Shown here in pieces: positions 1 through 6,853 of a DNA stretch of 45,808 nt. Location: the NCBI GenBank assembly GCA_020724945.1, contig DYFX01000002.1, forward strand, positions 1-45,808, written 5' to 3'. This DNA comes from Candidatus Paceibacter sp. Lineage in GTDB: Bacteria > Patescibacteriota > Patescibacteriia > SG8-24 > DYFX01. The notes beneath the pieces are model-generated. The model saw only the letters and a program-made list of their open reading frames with translations. It made no database searches and was not told the DNA's origin. A program made the position numbers and the translations under genes. Positions within the stretch are counted from its first letter, which is position 1, and every line of letters begins with the position of its first letter.

Positions 1-893
1 CACGCCACGCCGTCGAGCTCCTTCGCGACGGCGGCGGCGAGCGACTCGCGCAGCAGGCGGTTGGCCGCGACGCCGCCGGCCAGGAAGACGGTCTTGGCCT
101 TCTTGGCGCGCGCGGCGCGGATCGTCTTCGCGACGAGCGTCTCGACGGCGGCGGCCTGGAAGGAGGCGCAGAGGTCGTTCACTTCCCGCGCGTTCCACGC
201 CTTCTTGCGCTGGAGCGTGTAGAGCACGGCGGTCTTGAGGCCGGAGAAGCTGAAATCGAAATGCGGCTTGTTCAGGAGCGGGCGCGGGAAGGCGAACTTC
301 GCGGGATCCCCTTCGAGCGCGCGCTTGGCGACGGCCGGACCGCCCGGATACTCGAGACCGAGCATCTTCGCGACCTTGTCGAAGGCTTCGCCCGCGGCGT
401 CGTCGAGCGTGCAGCCGACGAGCTCGTACTTGCCGAAGCCCTTCATCAGGATGAGTTCGGTGTGGCCGCCGGAGACGACGAGGATGAGGGCGGGCAGCTT
501 GTAGGCGGCGGCGTCCTTCGAGACATCCTTGCCGATCCAGTTGGCGGCGATGTGGCCCTCGATGTGGTTCACGCCGACGATGGGGAGGTCCCAGCCGTAG
601 GCGAGCGCGCGCGCGAAATCCGTGCCGACGCGGAGCGAGGTGATGAGGCCCGGGCCGCGCGTGACGGCGATGCCGTCGAGATCCTTCGCGCCGACGCCGA
701 GTTCGTCGATGAGGAGCGGGAGCGTCTCGGCGTGCAGGCGCGCGGCGACTTCCGGCACCACGCCGCCGTATGCGGCGTGCTTCAGGACCTGCGTGGCCGT
801 GAGATGCTTCTCGATGCGCGAAATCCCCCGCTCCACGCGGAGCAGGGCGACGGAGGTCTCGTCGCAGGATGTCTCGATGCCGAGGATGCGCAT
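1..893 (-). CDS. tsaD: tRNA N6-adenosine threonylcarbamoyltransferase TsaD (3'-truncated by window edge)
   Basis: TsaD transfers the threonylcarbamoyl group from TC-AMP to A37 of ANN-decoding tRNAs, in complex with TsaB and TsaE. About 297 residues are visible of the usual ~340, and the C-terminus runs off the window. The reading starts MRILGIETSCDETS, the ASKHA phosphate-binding strand typical of the family. Residues about 110-114 read HIEGH, the two metal-ligand histidines of the TsaD signature, and SGGHTEL follows at about 141-147. Further on, FSFSGLKTAV and LAGGVAANRLLRE match the family's C-terminal nucleotide-binding part. The ATG at 893 is the only start in front of the conserved strand. 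It is divergent from the sigma-factor gene; the spacer is about 60 nt. Identification is secure from motifs; kinship to the host is vertical-looking, with GC-rich codons like its neighbours. Confidence 0.96.
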   Translation of the reverse strand, partial: MRILGIETSCDETSVALLRVERGISRIEKHLTATQVLKHAAYGGVVPEVAARLHAETLPLLIDELGVGAKDLDGIAVTRGPGLITSLRVGTDFARALAYGWDLPIVGVNHIEGHIAANWIGKDVSKDAAAYKLPALILVVSGGHTELILMKGFGKYELVGCTLDDAAGEAFDKVAKMLGLEYPGGPAVAKRALEGDPAKFAFPRPLLNKPHFDFSFSGLKTAVLYTLQRKKAWNAREVNDLCASFQAAAVETLVAKTIRAARAKKAKTVFLAGGVAANRLLRESLAAAVAKELDGVA

Positions 894-894
894 A

Positions 895-923
895 TTGACG
901 CGGTCGAGAGGGAATGCTACAAC
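895..923 (+). promoter_or_regulatory. Sigma70-type promoter for the sigma-factor gene
   Basis: TTGACG at 895-900, a 17-nt spacer and TACAAC at 918-923 give a consensus-spaced promoter. The predicted transcript starts near 930 and contains the AAAGGAGG ribosome-binding site at 944-951. The -35 box directly abuts the tsaD start codon on the other strand. Confidence 0.6.
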
Positions 924-956
924 GGATTGTCGCACATTTCAAGAAAGGAGGCGACG

Positions 957-1478
957 ATGGCCGGACGCCCCGCCGACGGCGGTTTCACGGAGTTCTACCA
1001 CGCCTATCTGCCGAAGCTCACGAGCCTCGCCAAACGCTTCCTCCGGGGAGATGCGGACGAGGTCGAAGACCTGCTCCAGGATGTCTGGATCAAGGGCGCC
1101 CGAGCCTGGCCGCCGCGCGAGATCCGGTTCGCCGGATCCTGGCTCGGGGCCATCCTCGTCAACGAGGCGATCGGCCGCAAGCGCCGCGCCAAGCGCAGGC
1201 CGATCGCGATGTCCGATCCCGAGCGCGCCGCCGAACCGATCTGCGCCGCGCCGCTCTCCGACGAGGCCGTGCTCCGGCGGCAGGTGCACGAAGCGATCGC
1301 GCACCTCGAGACGCGCGCGCCCGGACAGGTCGCCGTCCTGCGCCTCGTCTGCATCGAAGGCCGCACCTACTCCGAGGCCGGCCGGGAGCTCGGCATCGCC
1401 GAAGGCACCGCCAAGAGCCAGACCTTCAAGGCCATCGCCCAGCTCCGCCAGTCCCTCACCGCCCCCAAGGCCGCGTGA
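957..1478 (+). CDS. ECF-type RNA polymerase sigma factor
   Basis: Predicted alternative sigma factor of 173 residues, the usual size of the extracytoplasmic-function group. The N-terminal half holds a region-2 helix set (FTEFYHAYLPKLTSLAKRF, then DEVEDLLQDVWIKGARAW), which binds core polymerase and the -10 element. The C-terminal half holds a region-4 helix-turn-helix (RTYSEAGRELGIAEGTAKSQ) for the -35 element. The start at 957 follows a strong AAAGGAGG at 944-951; the reading frame is open far upstream but that part is antisense to tsaD. No anti-sigma factor is adjacent on this strand; the convergent neighbour is a secreted metalloprotease. Which promoters it recognises cannot be told from the sequence. 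Confidence 0.85.
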   Translation: MAGRPADGGFTEFYHAYLPKLTSLAKRFLRGDADEVEDLLQDVWIKGARAWPPREIRFAGSWLGAILVNEAIGRKRRAKRRPIAMSDPERAAEPICAAPLSDEAVLRRQVHEAIAHLETRAPGQVAVLRLVCIEGRTYSEAGRELGIAEGTAKSQTFKAIAQLRQSLTAPKAA

Positions 1479-1492
1479 GGTTTTTTTCATGG

Positions 1493-1520
1493 ATGAAAAA
1501 ACGGCCGTCAGCGACGGCCG
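1493..1520 (-). terminator. Rho-independent terminator of the metzincin-like gene
   Basis: On the minus strand, CGGCCGTC-GCT-GACGGCCG (1502-1520) is followed by TTTTTT (1495-1500). The stem overlaps the stop codon of the minus-strand gene and lies in the convergent gap after the sigma-factor gene. Confidence 0.8.
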
Positions 1521-2278
1521 GCGAGATACGGATCTTCGGAATTTCGTGCGGCGTTCCGGAGCGATGCCGGGTAACGGCCATTGAGGTCGGCGACGGCGTC
1601 GGCGACGGCGTCGTCGTGGCGCTGCTGTCCGAGGTTCAGGACGAACTGTTCCGTCGGACCCCAGGTGGTAGCATTACGATCCATGATGCAGCGGCCTTCG
1701 CCGGGCGGGCGGTCTGGGCACGGTGCGCCGAGGTCGGCCCCGCAATAGTGATGCCCGATACCGAGAAGATGCGCGAACTCGTGGAGGAAGATGCCTTCCC
1801 AGACGAGGTAGACGGTGTCGCCGTCCGCGTACGAAGTGCCGTCGTGGCCGAGGACCGCGAAGAACTCGGCTTCGTCGTCGTCCAGCGAGAACGAGAAGTC
1901 CCAGCCGGGATACGCGAGCTCGGCCATCCGTTCGAGCGCCCGCATGTGCTCGTCCTCGCTCGTCCAGGGCGGGTCGTAGGCGATGGGCGCGGCGTAGCGG
2001 ACCTCGAAGCGGATGCGGCGGTCGGTGCGCGCGCGGACATAGGCTTCGCGGTAGCGGTCCTTGTGGACCAGCATCCACTGCCACCAATCGCCGGACATGC
2101 CGTTGTCGCCGGCGAAGTCCCAGACGGCGGCGTTGTAGCCGCGCCAGATCTCGTACGCGGGATCGGGCGGTTCTGCGGGACACGCGGCGTCGGGCGGCAT
2201 GTCCATCTCGGGAGCGCCGGGGCACGACGAGACGAACGCGAGGCCCACAAGGACCGGGATCAGGATGCGAAAGGTCAT
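1508..2278 (-). CDS. Secreted metzincin-like zinc metalloprotease, putative lipoprotein
   Basis: 256 residues. The N-terminus is hydrophobic (MTFRILIPVLVGLAFVSSC) and ends in a cysteine that could be a lipobox, so export and perhaps lipid anchoring are likely. Near residue 173 it has HEFAHLLGIGHHY, a full HExxHxxGxxH zinc-binding motif, followed by GRCIMDRN, which fits the methionine turn of metzincins. These two together argue for an active zinc peptidase rather than a chance HExxH. The start at 2278 is preceded by GGCGAGGAGG, a strong ribosome-binding site; longer in-frame extensions lack one. The mature domain is rich in Trp, Tyr and Asp. The target is unknown. No pro-peptide cysteine switch is evident. 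Confidence 0.75.
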   Translation of the reverse strand: MTFRILIPVLVGLAFVSSCPGAPEMDMPPDAACPAEPPDPAYEIWRGYNAAVWDFAGDNGMSGDWWQWMLVHKDRYREAYVRARTDRRIRFEVRYAAPIAYDPPWTSEDEHMRALERMAELAYPGWDFSFSLDDDEAEFFAVLGHDGTSYADGDTVYLVWEGIFLHEFAHLLGIGHHYCGADLGAPCPDRPPGEGRCIMDRNATTWGPTEQFVLNLGQQRHDDAVADAVADLNGRYPASLRNAARNSEDPYLAGRR

Positions 2279-2325
2279 ACGGCCTCCTCGCCCCCACCCT
2301 AGCGCACGCGGCCGGACCGTCAAGC

Positions 2326-2354
2326 TTGACGCTTCCCGGTTTTTCCATTAGATT
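2326..2354 (+). promoter_or_regulatory. Strong promoter for the tRNA-Glu transcript
   Basis: TTGACG (2326-2331), exact 17-nt spacer, TAGATT (2349-2354). Predicted transcription start near 2361, about 150 nt before the mature tRNA 5' end. Confidence 0.65.
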
Positions 2355-2373
2355 ATGCTTGTTCAAAGGACCC

Positions 2374-2499
2374 GTTTCGCGCGACCGCGCGAAACACCCT
2401 GAACCGCCATCAAGGCTGGGCCTGCCCAGCCGCGAAGAAGGAGCGACTGACACGCGACAGGGAGCACAGGCTCAGCCTGTGCGAGCGACAGCGTGTCAG
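2374..2499 (+). ncRNA. Hairpin-rich 5' leader of the tRNA-Glu transcript
   Basis: Between the promoter and the tRNA lie three consecutive inverted repeats. GTTTCGCGCG/CGCGCGAAAC (2374-2395) has a 2-nt loop. GGCTGGGC/GCCCAGCC (2414-2431) has a 2-nt loop. A nested repeat at 2447-2499 has outer arms CTGACACGC/GCGTGTCAG and inner arms GCACAGGCT/AGCCTGTGC. No protein is encoded. They could be a precursor leader, REP-like palindromes or an independent small RNA; the sequence alone does not decide. Confidence 0.45.
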
Positions 2500-2509
2500 G
2501 TAGCGACGC

Positions 2510-2584
2510 GGCCTCATCGTCTAACGGCTAGGACAGCTCCCTTTCACGGAGCAGATAGGGGTTCGATTCCCCTTGGGGCTACCA
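2510..2584 (+). tRNA. tRNA-Glu (anticodon UUC), CCA encoded
   Basis: Cloverleaf of 75 nt. The acceptor stem GGCCTCA pairs with TGGGGCT using two G-U pairs; the D arm is TCGTCTAACGGCTAGGA; the anticodon stem-loop CTCCCTTTCACGGAG displays TTC; the T arm is AGGGG-TTCGATT-CCCCT. The CCA end is genomically encoded (2582-2584). The two wobble pairs in the acceptor stem fit replacement of the 3' half by sequence from an integrating element. The last 23 bases recur at 10209-10231. Confidence 0.95.
2562..2584 (+). other. Attachment site copy 1 (3' end of tRNA-Glu)
   Basis: The 23-base tRNA 3' end is repeated exactly and in direct orientation at 10209-10231. Bases flanking the repeat differ at the two sites. 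This is the usual mark of integration into a tRNA 3' end, with the element restoring the tRNA. It bounds element A on the left. Confidence 0.8.
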
Positions 2585-2585
2585 T

Positions 2586-2614
2586 GAAAAACTCCCGTTA
2601 ACGCGGGAGTTTTT
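2586..2614. terminator. Bidirectional terminator after tRNA-Glu and the metal-efflux operon
   Basis: ACTCCCG/CGGGAGT stem (2591-2610) flanked by AAAAA on the left and TTTTT on the right. It starts two bases after the tRNA CCA and can also end minus-strand transcripts of the operon that finishes at 2720. Confidence 0.8.
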
Positions 2615-2629
2615 CGTTCGCATGAGTGG

Positions 2630-2676
2630 CGCTGGGTGCCTGCTGGCTGACTTTCTTGGACAGCAGGCTCCCAGCG
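2630..2676. repeat. Large hairpin at the left end of element A, containing one terminal inverted repeat
   Basis: Arms CGCTGGG-T-GCCTGCTG (2630-2645) and CAGCAGGC-T-CCCAGCG (2661-2676) form a 15-bp stem with one T/T mismatch and a 15-nt loop. There is no U tract, so it is not an ordinary terminator. Bases 2653-2676 are found inverted at 10066-10089 with one mismatch in 24. Confidence 0.65.
2653..2676. repeat. Left inverted repeat of element A
   Basis: Begins TTCTTGGACAGCAGGC. The reverse complement at 10066-10089 reads TTCTTGGACAGCGGGC and continues identically, 23 of 24 matching. The pair brackets the five-gene efflux operon. Confidence 0.65.
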
Positions 2677-2719
2677 TAGGGTGACGATTCGGCGTTCACT
2701 ATCATCGATACTGCCTTAT

Positions 2720-3718
2720 TCAGCGGCCTCTCCCCAAGGGGAAAGTCGCACTCACGCCAGCGGCCTTTCCGGATATGTTCATTGTCAGAGCGCCCAGTCC
2801 CGCTCCTGCAATGACCCCGCCCACTGCTGCGGCGACGACGGCCGTGGCGGCAGCCTCGACGCCATAGGAAAATTCCGGCGGAACGAATGCGCGTCCGGCG
2901 CCGTACAGGATCGCTGACCACACGAAGCCCGCCAACGCGCCTTTTAGCCAAGCGGGCCATCGGCTCGTCATGTCCACCGCGAGTGCGGCAGCCATGACCG
3001 AGAAAACGACGAGCCAGCCCGGCGGGTGCGGATGGGGCGGAACGAGCGATGCGTTCCCGAACTGCTCGCCGAAGGTCATGGCTTGCAGCAGGAGCGAGGC
3101 GGCGGCGATCGTCATGGCGGCTCCGGGGCCCGGCATCATCCGGATCCCGACCAGGAGAATGAGCGCGAATGCCGCAGCCTGCGGAGCGGTTCCCCAAAAC
3201 CCAAGCATGTGCCACGGACCGGTCGGCAGGAAGGGCGCCAAGGGGAACATCGCCAGCTCAAGCGCGGCGGCGAGTCCCATCCCCATGAACAGGTGCTTCG
3301 AGACAGGGTCAGGATCCCGGGCAAGGATCGGAAGAAGCATCAGGAGTCCGCCCAGGAGCGCGCCGATCAGGACGAGATGCGGCGGACTCCAGACGATGAT
3401 GGGGCTGCCGATCGATTCGACTCCGAAGGCGCGGTGCCAAAGCTCGTCGAATGGCGCGGAAGCCGGAACAAGAAGCAGCACGATCGCGAGCCTCTTCCAT
3501 AAGGAAGACCGATGCTGCCACCAGCCGATGACGGCGCCGAGCACCGCCGTCATCGTCGAGGCGTACAGGAGGATGTGAGGCGGGGACCAGAAACTCTCTC
3601 GTCCGATGACGCCGTGCCACCAGGCGTCCCAAGCTCCGGCCATGACGGATACGAACAACGCACCCGTCACGAGTCGGGCCAACAGATGCTCAGCACGCAA
3701 GCGCGATAAGACGCCCAT
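2720..3718 (-). CDS. Polytopic membrane protein of a metal-efflux operon, unknown family
   Basis: 332 residues with about eight to nine hydrophobic segments, so an integral membrane protein. I do not recognise the family. A motif occurs twice: DAWWHGVIGRESFWSPPHIL at about residues 30-50 and DELWHRAFG...WSPPHLVLI at about 91-116. The repeated Asp/Trp/His and Ser-Pro-Pro-His groups are candidate metal ligands and suggest an internal duplication. It is the last gene of a leftward operon, 22 bases after the RND pump, so a role in metal handling is inferred from context only. The C-terminal 25 residues are poorly conserved-looking. The start at 3718 gives a short cytoplasmic N-terminus before the first helix. 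Confidence 0.75.
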   Translation of the reverse strand: MGVLSRLRAEHLLARLVTGALFVSVMAGAWDAWWHGVIGRESFWSPPHILLYASTMTAVLGAVIGWWQHRSSLWKRLAIVLLLVPASAPFDELWHRAFGVESIGSPIIVWSPPHLVLIGALLGGLLMLLPILARDPDPVSKHLFMGMGLAAALELAMFPLAPFLPTGPWHMLGFWGTAPQAAAFALILLVGIRMMPGPGAAMTIAAASLLLQAMTFGEQFGNASLVPPHPHPPGWLVVFSVMAAALAVDMTSRWPAWLKGALAGFVWSAILYGAGRAFVPPEFSYGVEAAATAVVAAAVGGVIAGAGLGALTMNISGKAAGVSATFPLGRGR

Positions 3719-3740
3719 ACGTCATTGGTTACTGCTTCCA

Positions 3741-6700
3741 TTAGACATCCACCGGACCGGACGCGGCAAGAGCCGCCTTCCTCCCGAACCGATAGAACAA
3801 GGCCGGCGTCATGAAGAGCGAGATGAGCGTCGAGGACGTCAGGCCGCCGAAGATGACCACCGCGAGCGGGTGCAGCATCTCCTTTCCGGGCGCGTCGCCG
3901 GCGAGCAGGAGCGGGACGAGCGCGAGCGAGGCCGTCAGCGCCGTCATCAATACGGGAACGACGCGGTCGAGCGTCGCTTTGAGCACGGTGTCCGGCGCGA
4001 ACGGCAGCCCTTCCTTGCGGACGAGGTTCAACGAGTGGCTGATGAGCATGATGCCGTTCCGCGAGACGATGCCGGCCAGCGAGACGAACCCTACGAGATG
4101 CGCCAGGCTGACCACGCCGCCGGTCAGCCAGATGCCGATCATGCCCCCGATGAAGGCCGTGGGGACGTTCAGCATGATCTGGAGGACGGTCGGCGTCGAA
4201 CGGAAGCCGTGATACAGGACCAGGAAGATCAAGAGGAGTCCTGCCAAGAAAAGTCCCGCCAAACGGCGGCTGTTCTCTTTCTGGCTCTTGTACGTCCCCT
4301 CGAACGAGGCGGCCACGCCTTCAGGCAGTCGGCCCTTCGTCTCGATCGTACGGCGGACGGACTCCACGGCCCCGACGATATCGCGGCCCTGGTAGTTCGC
4401 GCTGACGACCAGCACGCGGCGGCCTCCCTCATGGCTCAAGCGGTTGCGACCCGATTCAAGCCGCACGTCCGCGACGTTTCCGAGCGCATCCGCGCCCTCG
4501 AACGGCAGGGATAGGTCCCGCAAGGCCTGGGCGTTTCCACGCGACATGAGGTCGTATCTCGCGACGACGTCGACGCGGGCGCTGCCGAGCTGTACCTGAC
4601 CGACCGGCGCTCCCAGGAGTCCCATTTCGAGTTCCTCGGCGACTTCTCCGCTCGAAAGGCCGAGGTCGGCCAGACGGTTGCGATCGGGATAGATGCGGAA
4701 TTCCGGCACGAGCACCTCGCGCTGGATCTGGGCGTTCTTCACGCCATCGCGTTTGGCCAACTCGTCCCTGACGGCGCTCGCCGCCTGTCGGAGCGCAGGA
4801 AGGTCATCGCCGAAGAGCTTGACGACGATCGGCGCGCGGATGCCGGAGAGCAACTCTTCCAGCTTGTGGGTGATGGGCTGACCGAGGCTGAAATCCGCTT
4901 CGGTGAAGGCGTCCAGGACGCGCTGGATCTCGCCGAACAGCCGTTCGCGCTCTTTTTCGAGACCCGGTTCGAAGGCGACCTGGATCTCGCTCGAGTTCGC
5001 CCCGCTGTCGTGCGCGTCCGCGCCGGCGCGGCCGGTCGAGTGACTCGCCCGCCGAACGCCTGGGACCTTCCGAATCGCCTCTTCCACCTTCGAGGCATAC
5101 GCGTTCGAGGTCTCGACGTCCGTGCCGACTGGCATGACCGCGCTGATCGTGACCGATCCTTCGTTGAAGGGCGGGACGCCCTCCTTGCCGGCGACGGCAT
5201 ACAAACCGGCGGCCGCGACGATCGTCAGGGCGACGGCGGCCATGAGCGGTTTCGGATTGGCGATGCTCCATCGGATCGGCGGCGTCATCTTCCGCTTCAG
5301 CCAGCACACAAAACGCGTCTCTTCTTCGTGACTCTTGGTGTTCGGCTTGGTCAGGAGGATGGCGCACAGCGCCGGTGTCAGCGTCAGCGACACCACCATC
5401 GAAGCGACGAGTGAGACGAGGTAGGCCAAGCCGAGAGGCGCCAGCAGTTTTCCCTCGACGCCGGGGATGAAGAACATCGGCAGGAAGACGATGGCCACGA
5501 CGACGGTGGCGTAGACGATCGAGTTCCGCACCTCGCTCGAAGCGCGGAAGATGATCTCGTCGGGCGATTCTTTCATGCCGCCCTGACGCCATTCCCGCAG
5601 ACGGCGGAAGACGTTCTCGACGTCGACGATCGCGTCATCGACAAGCTCGCCGATCGCGACGGCCAGGCCACCCAGCGTCATGACGTTGACGGACAAGTCC
5701 ATCGCCCGGAAGACGATGGCCGTCACCAGGAGGCTGAGCGGGATCGCCGTGAGCGTGATGATCGTCGTCCTCACGTTCATCAGGAAAAGGATCAGGATGA
5801 CGATGACGAGCAAGATGCCGATGAGGAGCGCCTCGATCACGTTATCCAGGCCCGCTTCGATGAACCATTCCTGACGGAAGAGATCGTTCTTGAGCTCGGT
5901 GCCGGCGGGCAAGCTGGCGTGAAGCGATTCGAGCGCTTCGTCGACCGCCTCGGTCACCGCCAGCGTTTCCGCGTCCGGCTGCTTCACGATGCGCATGATG
6001 ACGCCGGGCTTGCCGTCGATCGTCGCCGAACCGCGAACCGGGCTGGGCCCTTCGATGAGGGCTGCGACGTCGCCCAAACGGATCGGCTGGCCGTCGAAGC
6101 TGCCGATACCAAGCTGTTCAAGTTCGCTCACTTCCGATGGGGCGAGCATGATGCGGATCGGGTATTCTTTCCGATTCTGGACGAGAATGCCGCCTCCGCG
6201 GTTCTTGAGCGACCCCTCGACCTGCGTGACGATGTCCTCGATGCGCAGATCGAATCTGCGCATCCTCTCGGCGTTCATGCTGATCTGCCATTCGCGCACG
6301 TCGCCGCCCATGACGATGACGTCGGAGACGCCCGGCACGCGCAAGAGGGCGGGCCGGATCGTCCAATCCGCGACAGTACGAAGGCGCATCCCGTCGATCG
6401 ACGGGTCGGTGGCCGTGAGGCCGGCCCACATGATCTCGCCCATGATCGAGGCGACGGGACCGAGCACCGGCTTCACGTCTTCCGGAAGGTCGAGCTGGGC
6501 CAGGCGCTCCTGGATGATCTGTCGGTTGCGATAGAGATCCGAGCCCCATTTGAATTCCGCCTGGACGATGGCCAGACCGAACGAGGCCGTGCCTCGCACG
6601 CGTTCGACGCCGGGCGCGCCGGCGACGGCCGCCTCAATCGGCGTCAGGATCAGGCGCTCGATCTCCTCGGGCGCGAGGCCTTCTCCTTCCGCGAAGACGG

Positions 6701-6842
6701 CCACGGTCGGCTTGTTGACGTCGGGCAAGACGTCGACTTTCATGCCCGCAAGGCTCCAAACGCCGAGGACGGCAATCAGGAGCGAAAGCGTCAAGGTGGC
6801 GATCCTGTGGCGGATCGCCCAGATGATGATCTTGTTGAGCAT
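3741..6842 (-). CDS. Efflux RND transporter permease, heavy-metal (CusA/CzcA-like) type
   Basis: 1033 residues, full length for the RND superfamily of proton-driven inner-membrane pumps. The N-terminus (AIRHRIATLTLSLLIAVLGVW) is the first membrane helix, followed by VDVLPDVNKPTVAVFAEGEG, characteristic of the heavy-metal efflux branch. The central helix bundle holds GELVDDAIVDVENVFRRL, the proton-relay region with paired aspartates. The second porter half begins near GKEGVPPFNEGSVTISAVMP, again HME-like. Twelve membrane helices in two halves are evident. It follows its adaptor gene by 11 bases. Monovalent or divalent metal export is likely, but the ion cannot be named. No TolC-like outer channel is encoded nearby. 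Confidence 0.93.
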   Translation of the reverse strand: MLNKIIIWAIRHRIATLTLSLLIAVLGVWSLAGMKVDVLPDVNKPTVAVFAEGEGLAPEEIERLILTPIEAAVAGAPGVERVRGTASFGLAIVQAEFKWGSDLYRNRQIIQERLAQLDLPEDVKPVLGPVASIMGEIMWAGLTATDPSIDGMRLRTVADWTIRPALLRVPGVSDVIVMGGDVREWQISMNAERMRRFDLRIEDIVTQVEGSLKNRGGGILVQNRKEYPIRIMLAPSEVSELEQLGIGSFDGQPIRLGDVAALIEGPSPVRGSATIDGKPGVIMRIVKQPDAETLAVTEAVDEALESLHASLPAGTELKNDLFRQEWFIEAGLDNVIEALLIGILLVIVILILFLMNVRTTIITLTAIPLSLLVTAIVFRAMDLSVNVMTLGGLAVAIGELVDDAIVDVENVFRRLREWRQGGMKESPDEIIFRASSEVRNSIVYATVVVAIVFLPMFFIPGVEGKLLAPLGLAYLVSLVASMVVSLTLTPALCAILLTKPNTKSHEEETRFVCWLKRKMTPPIRWSIANPKPLMAAVALTIVAAAGLYAVAGKEGVPPFNEGSVTISAVMPVGTDVETSNAYASKVEEAIRKVPGVRRASHSTGRAGADAHDSGANSSEIQVAFEPGLEKERERLFGEIQRVLDAFTEADFSLGQPITHKLEELLSGIRAPIVVKLFGDDLPALRQAASAVRDELAKRDGVKNAQIQREVLVPEFRIYPDRNRLADLGLSSGEVAEELEMGLLGAPVGQVQLGSARVDVVARYDLMSRGNAQALRDLSLPFEGADALGNVADVRLESGRNRLSHEGGRRVLVVSANYQGRDIVGAVESVRRTIETKGRLPEGVAASFEGTYKSQKENSRRLAGLFLAGLLLIFLVLYHGFRSTPTVLQIMLNVPTAFIGGMIGIWLTGGVVSLAHLVGFVSLAGIVSRNGIMLISHSLNLVRKEGLPFAPDTVLKATLDRVVPVLMTALTASLALVPLLLAGDAPGKEMLHPLAVVIFGGLTSSTLISLFMTPALFYRFGRKAALAASGPVDV

Positions 6843-6853
6843 ACGGTCATCGG

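Noticed and set aside
235..2302. Long plus-strand frames over tsaD and the metzincin gene
   Set aside because: Antisense shadows in GC-rich DNA; Arg/Ala/Pro-rich translations without domains. Only 957-1478 is coding.
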